11,803 nt of DNA. Origin: an uncultured Paraburkholderia sp. GTDB lineage: Bacteria; Pseudomonadota; Gammaproteobacteria; Burkholderiales; Burkholderiaceae. The position numbers and the translations under genes are program-made. Location of the stretch: contig CALFSF010000063.1 in NCBI GenBank assembly GCA_937917025.1, positions 1 to 11,803 on the forward strand, in the 5' to 3' direction. Positions within the stretch are counted from its first letter, which is position 1, and the number at the start of each line of letters is the position of its first letter. Below are positions 6,968 to 11,803 of the stretch, piece by piece. Under the pieces are notes generated by a model, which saw only the letters and a list, made by a program, of their open reading frames with translations, was not told where the DNA came from and did no database searches.

Positions 6968-7753
6968 ATGATCCGCTTACCCACGCTCTACCTGTCGCAC
7001 GGCGCGCCTACGCTGCCGATCGATCCGGCGCTTCCGTCCGTCGAATTCGCGACGCTTTCGGCTCAATTGCCGCGTCCCCGGGCTGTCCTGATGCTGTCGG
7101 CTCACTGGGGCACCGCGCAGCCGGTCGCGAGCACCTCGGACGCGCCCGAAACCATCCACGATTTTTACGGCTTCCCGCGCCCGTTGTATGAGATCCAGTA
7201 CCCGGCGCCCGGCGCACCGGATATCGCCCGCGAGGCGGCGGCCCTGCTCGGCGAACACGGCATCGCAACCGCGACGCAGCCGCGCGGGCTCGATCACGGC
7301 GCCTGGGTGCCGATGCTGCTCCTCTTTCCGGAAGCCGACGTGCCCGTCGCGCAGTTGTCGATCCAGCCGCGCATGGACCCGGCGCATCACTTCCGGGTGG
7401 GCCGCGCGCTGCGGGCGCTGAAGGATGAAGGCGTGATGGTGATCGGCTCCGGGCAGATCACGCACAATCTGCGCGCGGCCGATTTCTCGGCGCGTCCGGA
7501 AGACGCCGATCCGCGCGTGGCCGAGTTCACCGACTGGTTCGAATCGAAGCTCGCCGCCCGCGACATCGATGCGTTGCTCGACTATCGCGCGCAGGCGCCA
7601 CACGCCGTGCTGATGCACCCGACCGACGAGCATCTGCTGCCCGTCTTCTCCGCGCTCGGCGCCGCCGACGACGACTTCACGCTGTCGATCCAGTCGCTCG
7701 GCACGTATCAGCGCTCGCTCGCGATGACGAACTACGTGTTCGGCAACGCCTGA
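6968..7753 (+). CDS. DODA-type (LigB/YgiD-like) extradiol ring-cleavage dioxygenase
   Basis: This 261-residue protein belongs to the class III extradiol dioxygenase superfamily in its short, single-domain YgiD/DODA form. Enzymes of this group open catechol-type rings, for example L-DOPA 4,5-cleavage, with a metal held by histidines. The expected histidines are visible: H11 in YLSHGAPTL, H46 in SAHWG, H110 in LDHGAWVPM, H166 in GSGQITHNLR, and H217 and H222 in MHPTDEHLLP. The N-terminus MIRLPTLYLSHG is standard for the family, supporting the ATG at 6968, although no strong Shine-Dalgarno is seen. The natural substrate cannot be told from sequence, and E. coli YgiD itself has no settled physiological role. 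The gene stands alone, with its own candidate promoter and a strong terminator, and no catabolic partner or regulator beside it. Confidence 0.92.
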   Translation: MIRLPTLYLSHGAPTLPIDPALPSVEFATLSAQLPRPRAVLMLSAHWGTAQPVASTSDAPETIHDFYGFPRPLYEIQYPAPGAPDIAREAAALLGEHGIATATQPRGLDHGAWVPMLLLFPEADVPVAQLSIQPRMDPAHHFRVGRALRALKDEGVMVIGSGQITHNLRAADFSARPEDADPRVAEFTDWFESKLAARDIDALLDYRAQAPHAVLMHPTDEHLLPVFSALGAADDDFTLSIQSLGTYQRSLAMTNYVFGNA

Positions 7754-7781
7754 TCCGGCGCCGTTTCGTCGACGGAAAAAG

Positions 7782-7816
7782 AAAGCCCGCTGAAGCAGAC
7801 TCAGCGGGCTTTTTTT
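7782..7816 (+). terminator. Strong intrinsic terminator, apparently bidirectional
   Basis: AAAGCCCGCTGA-agcagac-TCAGCGGGCTTT forms a perfect 12-base-pair stem with a seven-base loop, followed by T through 7816. It lies 29 bases after the dioxygenase stop. Upstream of the stem the plus strand reads GGAAAAAGAAA, so the minus strand also presents a T-rich tail, and the same hairpin can stop transcripts from the convergent permease gene. Confidence 0.93.
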
Positions 7817-7880
7817 GCATCGATTCCCGGCACATCGCGCGCCGGACCTCGTGAGCGGAAGAAACCGGAAAAAAAACGCG

Positions 7881-9473
7881 TTACGCGCCGATGCCTTCCA
7901 GAATCTCGTCGTGCGATTCGCGCTCGTCGAGGTAACCCGTGCGGTAACCGGTATGCACGCCCCAGTAATAGAACACGAGCGAAAACGCGATCACCACCAG
8001 CATGTCCCAGCCGTACGGCAGGACGCCGCGGCCGCCGAACTCCTTGCTGCCGATCAGCGAAAGCAGCGCCATGACCGGCAGATAGGCGACCAGCCACCAT
8101 GCGGCTTTCAGGTCACGTCCCCAGCCGCTGAAACCCGACTTCGCCTGGAAGTAGAAATAGACCGGCAGCGCGACGATCATCAGCAGGATGATTTCGCCCG
8201 TCAGCGGCCACTTCGCCCAGTACAGGATCAGCGATGCGCACACGAACGCGAACGGCGCGATCACCTTCATGCCGGCGATGTGCAGCGGCCGCTCGAGATC
8301 CGTCGCCGAACGGCGCAGCGACATCAGGCTGATCGGGCCCGTCAGATACGAAATCACCGTTGCGACCGAGATCACCGCCGCGAGCGAACTCCAGCCACGA
8401 AAGAAGAACAGGAAGATGAACGAAACCAGCAGGTTGAACCACATCGCCTGACGCGGCACGCCGTAGAGCGGATGCACGTTGCCGAAGATCTTCGGCATCG
8501 TGTTGTTGCGCTCCATCGCGTAGATCATGCGTGTCGTCGTCGCCATGTAGGTCGTGCCGGTGCCGCTCGGGCTCACGAACGCGTCGACGTACAGCAGGAA
8601 CGCGAGCCAGTTCAGGTTCAGCGCGAGCGCCAGTTCAGCGAACGGCGACGCAAAATTGAAGTGGCTCCAGCCCTTCATCACGTCGGACGGATTCACCGCG
8701 CCGATGTATGCCACCTGCAGCAGCACGTAGATCACGAGCGCGATCAGGATCGAGCCGATCACCGCGAACGGCACGCTCTTCGACGGGTTGCGCGCTTCGC
8801 CGGCCAGGTTGATCGGGCTCTGGAAACCGTTGAACGCGAACACGATGCCGCTGGTCGCGACCGCGGTCAGCACCGCAGACCAGCCGTAGGGCGCGAACGA
8901 ACTCGCATCGCCGAAGTTTTCCTTGTGAAAGCCGGTCAGGATCAACCCGAGGATCGTCGCGCCAGGAATGATGAACTTGAAGACCGTAATCGCGGAATTC
9001 GCCTGTGCGAAGAGCTTCACGCCCCAATAGTTCAGCAGGAAATACACGATCACGAGCGCCGCCGACAGCAATAAACCCGGCGTCGTCAGGGAGCCGTTCA
9101 CGAAGAGCGCATGCGCCCAGTCGTAGGGCCAGGTACTCATATACTGGATCGATGCCTCGGCTTCGATCGGAATCACCGAGACGATCGCGATCCAGTTGGC
9201 CCACGCGCTGATGAAGCCGACCAGCGCGCCGTGCGAGTAACGCGCGTAACGCACCATCCCGCCCGATTCGGGGAACATCGCACCCAGTTCGGCATAGGTG
9301 AGCGCAATCGCCAGAATCACGACGGCGCCAATGACCCATGCACATATTGCCGCTGGGCCTGCAATTTTTGCCGCCTTCCACGCGCCGAACAACCAGCCCG
9401 ACCCGATGATGGATCCGAGGCCGGTCAGCAGCAGCGCGACCGGCCCGATGTTCCTCTGAATAGAACTTTTCAC
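7881..9473 (-). CDS. APC-superfamily amino acid permease (YveA/AspP-like)
   Basis: This 530-residue inner-membrane transporter has about 12 or more hydrophobic helices. The broken substrate-binding helix 1 shows the APC motif GLGSIIGSGWLFG (18-30), and helix 6 shows FAFNGFQSPINLAGEARNP (212-230). Further family features are TYAELGAMFPESGG (59-72) and the GTGTTYMATTTRMIYAMERN region. The combination GSGWLFGAWKAAKIAGP and its length resemble the group that includes Bacillus YveA, an aspartate-proton symporter, but the substrate here is not proven. Translation starts at GTG (9473-9471): AGGAG sits about six bases upstream, giving MKSSIQRNIGPVALL. The gene is monocistronic, with a possible -10 TATATT at 9535-9530 and inverted repeats further upstream. 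It converges on the dioxygenase gene. Confidence 0.92.
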   Translation of the reverse strand: MKSSIQRNIGPVALLLTGLGSIIGSGWLFGAWKAAKIAGPAAICAWVIGAVVILAIALTYAELGAMFPESGGMVRYARYSHGALVGFISAWANWIAIVSVIPIEAEASIQYMSTWPYDWAHALFVNGSLTTPGLLLSAALVIVYFLLNYWGVKLFAQANSAITVFKFIIPGATILGLILTGFHKENFGDASSFAPYGWSAVLTAVATSGIVFAFNGFQSPINLAGEARNPSKSVPFAVIGSILIALVIYVLLQVAYIGAVNPSDVMKGWSHFNFASPFAELALALNLNWLAFLLYVDAFVSPSGTGTTYMATTTRMIYAMERNNTMPKIFGNVHPLYGVPRQAMWFNLLVSFIFLFFFRGWSSLAAVISVATVISYLTGPISLMSLRRSATDLERPLHIAGMKVIAPFAFVCASLILYWAKWPLTGEIILLMIVALPVYFYFQAKSGFSGWGRDLKAAWWLVAYLPVMALLSLIGSKEFGGRGVLPYGWDMLVVIAFSLVFYYWGVHTGYRTGYLDERESHDEILEGIGA

Positions 9474-9529
9474 GTCTTCTCCTGTATCGAAAGCATGTGA
9501 AGCGCTGTGGGGGAAGGCCGACAGCAGAA

Positions 9530-9535
9530 AATATA
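9530..9535 (-). promoter_or_regulatory. Possible -10 box of the permease gene
   Basis: The minus strand reads TATATT here, five of six matches to TATAAT, giving a leader of roughly 50 bases before the GTG start. No good -35 exists at 16-18 bases, which suggests activator dependence or a mistaken call. Confidence 0.35.
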
Positions 9536-9572
9536 CGCTTCATCACGCACGCACACCGGTTGACCGACAGCA

Positions 9573-9618
9573 GGTGCAACCTCTGCGCGGGCGGTAGTTT
9601 ACCGGTTGCACCCGGTAA
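9573..9618. repeat. Overlapping inverted repeats upstream of the permease promoter
   Basis: GGTGCAACC (9573-9581) is the exact reverse complement of GGTTGCACC (9604-9612). The second arm overlaps a tighter inverted repeat TTACCGG-ttgcac-CCGGTAA (9599-9618). ACCGGTTG also occurs twice as a direct repeat (9555-9562 and 9601-9608). Relative to the candidate permease -10 these lie roughly 40-80 bases upstream, where an activator or repressor would bind. Confidence 0.5.
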
Positions 9619-9726
9619 GTACAGCGTCAAATGTTCTGGCCCCGGCAACCCGCAATGCAGAACAGGATGTTCAGGGAGCAACAAGCAGACCATTCCGAAA
9701 AAACTGTAAAGAATGGAGAAAGTGGG

Positions 9727-9755
9727 TTGACCTTCGTAAGAAATCGCCGTATAAC
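9727..9755 (+). promoter_or_regulatory. Sigma-70 promoter of the cold-shock gene
   Basis: TTGACC (9727-9732) and TATAAC (9750-9755) each match the consensus at five of six positions and are separated by the optimal 17 bases. An A6 tract (9698-9703) with AT-rich flanks lies upstream, as in UP elements. Transcription should start near 9762, leaving a leader of about 137 bases, a length typical of cold-inducible csp genes. Confidence 0.72.
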
Positions 9756-9761
9756 GTTCGG

Positions 9762-9898
9762 GCAGGATTTCAAGCGGCGAGTGAAGGTCTTTCGTAGTTC
9801 GCCCATCAACGGTACTCCGGTTGGTCCCATTGCCCCTTCCTTGATTTTCATGCACACCCGGGCTTCGGCCTTATTCACCATCTTTAGGAACAAGTAAT
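9762..9898 (+). promoter_or_regulatory. Long 5' leader of the cold-shock mRNA, possible RNA thermosensor
   Basis: The predicted untranslated leader contains a GGC-UUCG-GCC hairpin (9861-9870, with a flanking G-U pair), an exceptionally stable tetraloop, 15 bases before the AGGAA ribosome-binding site (9886-9890). TTCCT at 9837-9841 could pair with that AGGAA in an alternative fold. Boundaries depend on the predicted start site, and temperature sensing is inferred by analogy with E. coli cspA. Confidence 0.4.
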
Positions 9899-10102
9899 AT
9901 GGAAACCGGTACCGTCAAGTGGTTCAACGACGCAAAGGGCTTTGGCTTCATCACGCCGGACGGCGGCGGCGAAGATCTGTTCGCGCATTTCTCGGAAATC
10001 CGCGCAGAAGGCTTCAAGTCGCTGCAAGAAAACCAAAAGGTTACGTTTGAAGTGAAGACGGGCCCGAAGGGCAAGCAAGCTGCTAACATCAAGCCGGTGT
10101 AA
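9899..10102 (+). CDS. Cold-shock protein, CspA family
   Basis: This 67-residue single cold-shock domain binds single-stranded RNA and DNA, and family members act as RNA chaperones that melt secondary structure. It begins METGTVKWFNDAKGFGFITP, with the RNP1-type motif KGFGFI at 13-18 and the RNP2-type motif DLFAHF at 26-31. The C-terminal half ends TGPKGKQAANIKPV, all standard. AGGAA at 9886-9890 supplies the ribosome-binding site, with an eight-base gap to the ATG. The gene is monocistronic, with a near-consensus promoter, long leader and strong terminator. Bacteria of this group carry several csp copies, and only some are cold-induced, so I give no numbered gene symbol. Confidence 0.97.
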   Translation: METGTVKWFNDAKGFGFITPDGGGEDLFAHFSEIRAEGFKSLQENQKVTFEVKTGPKGKQAANIKPV

Positions 10103-10125
10103 GCAACACGCTTCCTTCTGGACGC

Positions 10126-10154
10126 AAAAAACCCCGCCTCGGCGGGGTTTTTTT
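10126..10154 (+). terminator. Intrinsic terminator of the cold-shock gene
   Basis: A CCCCGC-ctcg-GCGGGG stem with six A bases ahead and seven T bases behind lies 24 bases after the stop codon. The A-tract means it can also work on the minus strand, where it would stop readthrough from the Hsp70-like gene ending at 10201. Confidence 0.93.
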
Positions 10155-10200
10155 ACGCCCGCGATTTCATGCGCGAACGATTTTAATAACGTAACGCCGA

Positions 10201-11451
10201 TTATCCAAAGATACGCCGCGCGTGAATGCCGAGACCGGTCGCCACGCTGGCAAGCCGGTCGCCAAATACGGCTTGCGCGTGAGGAAAAGCCGCCGCGAGC
10301 GCGTTCGACAGAAACGCGAGGCCCGTCGAGCCTCCCGTGAAGTACACGGCCGTGACGTCGCGCGTCGCGACTCCCGCAGCCTGCACGGTGTCGCGCGCGG
10401 CCTGAACGATGCGCTGCATGTCGTCGCGGCCTGCCTCGACGAGTTGCGCTTCGTCGAAGGCAAGACGCAGGTCGTCTTCCACTTCGTCCAGATCGATGAT
10501 CGTTTCGCCGCCTGCCGCGACGCCGATCTTCGCTTCTTCCGCGTGCGCGGCCAGCGCGTGGCCCAGCCGGCGCTCGACGACACGCATCAACCGGTCATGC
10601 TGGCGCGTCTCCGTATAAAGGTGCCGCATCAGCCCGAGTTCGCTCACGCGCTTCGGCGAATAGACGGTGTTGATCAGGTGCCACGTCGCGAGGTCGAAGT
10701 AGACGCGGTTCGGCAGTTCACGCCCTTCCGGATCGAGCGACTGGTAGCCGAGTTCGCGCAGGATCGTCGCGAGTTCGACACGCCGGTCGAAATCGGTGCC
10801 GGCGATGTGGACGCCATGATGCGCGAGCACGTCGTCCTTGCGCTCGATGCGGTGCATCCGGTCCGGCCCCACGCGCACCAGCGAAAAGTCCGACGTGCCG
10901 CCGCCGATGTCGGCGACCAGCACCAGTCCTTCTCCGGTCAGATGCGATTCGTAGTCGAACGCGGCCGCGATCGGCTCATACTGGAAATGGATGTCGCGCA
11001 GGCCCACCGAGCGCGCCGCCGCTTCCAGCTGCTGTTGCGCGAGCTGGTCGGCGCGCGGATCGTCGTCGACGAAAAACACCGGGCGACCCAGCACGGCGCG
11101 GTCGATCGACGCGCCCGCGACCTTTTCAGCCTTGCGCTTCAGGTGATCGAGAAAAATGCCGATCACGTCGGTGTAGCGGATCGCGGAGCCGTCGCCGAGG
11201 TCCGTCGTCGTATCGGCGAGCGCGGAGCCGAGAATGCTCTTCATCGAGCGCATCAGCCGGCCGTCGAAGCCGTCGATGTAAGCTTCGAGCGCCGCACGGC
11301 CAAATTCGCGGGTGTTCTCGTCGGTGTTGAAGAAGACAGCGGTCGGCAGCGTCGTGTAGTCGCCCTCGACCGGCGCCAGGCGCGACGTCGCGCCGTCAGG
11401 CAGCGCAACAGCCGAATTCGAGGTGCCGAAGTCAATCGCGCAGTAGGTCAT
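10201..11451 (-). CDS. Hsp70-family protein, YegD-like, lacking a substrate-binding domain
   Basis: This 416-residue protein consists essentially of one actin/Hsp70-type ATPase fold. Phosphate-1 motif: AIDFGTSNSAVAL (5-17). Phosphate-2: VADIGGGTSDFSLV (179-192). Adenosine motif: VYFTGGSTGLAFL (369-381), with the closing glycine-rich VATGLGIHA (403-411). Hsp70-like EPIAAAFDYE is at 159-168. K71 in MKSILG may correspond to the catalytic lysine of Hsp70. It ends soon after the ATPase fold, so it lacks the peptide-binding domain and lid of DnaK, as does the E. coli relative YegD, whose role is poorly defined. No J-protein or exchange factor is nearby. A plausible promoter (TTGATA, 17 bases, TACAAA) lies at 11531-11503 on the minus strand. 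The ATG at 11451 has no strong Shine-Dalgarno, but the MTYCAIDFGTSNS start fits the family. Confidence 0.92.
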   Translation of the reverse strand: MTYCAIDFGTSNSAVALPDGATSRLAPVEGDYTTLPTAVFFNTDENTREFGRAALEAYIDGFDGRLMRSMKSILGSALADTTTDLGDGSAIRYTDVIGIFLDHLKRKAEKVAGASIDRAVLGRPVFFVDDDPRADQLAQQQLEAAARSVGLRDIHFQYEPIAAAFDYESHLTGEGLVLVADIGGGTSDFSLVRVGPDRMHRIERKDDVLAHHGVHIAGTDFDRRVELATILRELGYQSLDPEGRELPNRVYFDLATWHLINTVYSPKRVSELGLMRHLYTETRQHDRLMRVVERRLGHALAAHAEEAKIGVAAGGETIIDLDEVEDDLRLAFDEAQLVEAGRDDMQRIVQAARDTVQAAGVATRDVTAVYFTGGSTGLAFLSNALAAAFPHAQAVFGDRLASVATGLGIHARRIFG

Positions 11452-11502
11452 GGCAGGAATCGCTCACGGTTGGCGCGCACGGAAAGACGGAAATGGACGG
11501 GC

Positions 11503-11531
11503 TTTGTAACACGAAGCGCTCGCAGTATCAA
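11503..11531 (-). promoter_or_regulatory. Candidate promoter of the Hsp70-like gene
   Basis: On the minus strand TTGATA (11531-11526, five of six to TTGACA) and TACAAA (11508-11503, four of six to TATAAT) are separated by 17 bases, about 50 bases before the ATG. This looks like a housekeeping promoter; I see no clear heat-shock (sigma-32) consensus. Confidence 0.45.
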
Positions 11532-11579
11532 CCGGGGCCGCGCGACTTCGCACGGAATGGAATTTGCTGCCGCAGTGTC

Positions 11580-11593
11580 CCAGGTGAACCTGG
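11580..11593. promoter_or_regulatory. Perfect 14-bp palindrome, possible operator
   Basis: CCAGGT-ga-ACCTGG lies in the 183-base divergent gap, 41 bases before the MFS transporter ATG. Its position and symmetry suit binding by a dimeric regulator of the transporter gene. No regulator gene is next to it in the window, and chance occurrence is possible in GC-rich DNA. Confidence 0.4.
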
Positions 11594-11634
11594 TCAAGCA
11601 GGTTATGTCGTCAATTTTCGGGAGATCTTGAGGG

Positions 11635-11803
11635 ATGACCGAGCCGTCCTCCGCCTCGACCCACGAGCGGCCCGCCTCGCCGGCCAGCTCGACGTCGCCC
11701 GGCGACGAATCCGGCGCGCCCGGAACCCACGCCGGGCGGCCACCGGTTATCGAAACCGATCTGCCGTCGCGGCTCGACCGGCTGCCGTGGGGCCGCTTCC
11801 ACA
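11635..11803 (+). CDS. MFS transporter, N-terminal fragment at the window edge
   Basis: The ATG at 11635 opens a frame that runs off the right edge after 56 complete codons. The first 40 or so residues (MTEPSSASTHERPASPASST, continuing rich in Ser, Pro, Gly and Thr) look disordered. They are followed by IETDLPSRLDRLPWGRFH, which matches the conserved cytoplasmic lead-in before helix 1 of major facilitator transporters of the sugar/metabolite type (xRLDRLPWxRFH). No membrane helix is inside the window, so the substrate cannot be proposed. Possible ribosome sites are GGAG at 11621-11624 (ten bases away) or GAGG at 11630-11633, which is too close. It is divergent from the Hsp70-like gene. Confidence 0.7.
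   Translation, partial: MTEPSSASTHERPASPASSTSPGDESGAPGTHAGRPPVIETDLPSRLDRLPWGRFH

Larger units (their letters stand above)
9474..9898. other. Divergent intergenic region between the permease and cold-shock genes
   Basis: This stretch of 425 bases separates two divergent genes and contains no credible protein gene. It is clearly AT-richer than its neighbours: for example, 9661-9720 has 25 G/C of 60 bases. It holds, left to right, the permease ribosome site and -10 candidate, a cluster of inverted and direct repeats (9555-9618), an A-tract (9698-9703), the cold-shock promoter (9727-9755) and the long cold-shock leader. Short overlapping reading frames on both strands (about 88 codons each, around 9627-9897) match no family I recognise and overlap the promoter. 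Confidence 0.7.

Noticed and set aside
7815..9074. Open frame of 419 codons on the plus strand, opposite the permease
   Set aside because: It is antisense to a clear APC permease, its product is rich in Arg, His, Asp and Gln with no recognisable domain, and it lacks a start context. Such frames are usual in GC-rich DNA.
9627..9897. Overlapping frames of 88 codons on both strands before the cold-shock gene
   Set aside because: Both overlap the strong csp promoter and leader, match no family I know, and are explained by low stop density in a short stretch.
10222..11631. Open frame of 469 codons on the plus strand, opposite the Hsp70-like gene
   Set aside because: It is a shadow of a well-supported minus-strand gene, with Arg/Asp/Val-rich low-complexity composition and no family resemblance.
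1..11803. CRISPR array, transposase, integrase, phage genes, tRNA or rRNA
   Set aside because: I found no regularly spaced direct repeats, no transposase or integrase motifs, and no tRNA or rRNA-like sequence by reading both strands.

Overview
This window looks like the chromosome of a Burkholderia- or Paraburkholderia-type betaproteobacterium. That placement is an inference from high GC, GC-rich codon use, the characteristic order hemA-prfA-prmC-grxD-ubiX, and the style of the flanking genes. It cannot be resolved to species by eye. Most of the window is ordinary core genome. I see no mobile element, CRISPR array, tRNA, rRNA, or obviously novel multi-gene system.

Layout. (1) Positions 1-1224, minus strand: a small GlsB/YeaQ-type membrane protein, followed 24 bases later by the N-terminal half of a three-domain Xaa-Pro aminopeptidase that runs off the left edge. 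(2) Positions 1508-2197, plus strand: an orphan OmpR-family response regulator with an altered acidic pocket. (3) Positions 2301-6768, plus strand: hemA (first step of tetrapyrrole synthesis), prfA (release factor 1), prmC (the methylase that modifies release factors), grxD (monothiol Fe-S glutaredoxin) and ubiX (flavin prenyltransferase for ubiquinone synthesis). It begins at a perfect TATAAT -10 box, with GC-rich hairpins between hemA and prfA. (4) Positions 6968-7753, plus strand: a DODA-type extradiol dioxygenase, convergent with a minus-strand APC-superfamily permease (7881-9473). A strong, apparently bidirectional terminator separates them. (5) Positions 9474-9898: a gene-free, comparatively AT-rich stretch. 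It carries inverted repeats upstream of the permease and a near-consensus sigma-70 promoter with a leader of about 137 bases for a cold-shock protein gene (9899-10102), which ends in a clear terminator. (6) Positions 10201-11451, minus strand: a YegD-type Hsp70 relative without a substrate-binding domain, divergent from the start of an MFS transporter that leaves the right edge. A 14-bp palindrome lies in the divergent gap.

Functional links: prfA and prmC form a substrate-enzyme pair. hemA, grxD and ubiX all feed respiratory cofactor supply (heme, Fe-S clusters, ubiquinone). The most interesting signals are regulatory: the atypical orphan regulator beside hemA, the cold-shock leader with a UUCG hairpin, and the paired repeats upstream of the permease.
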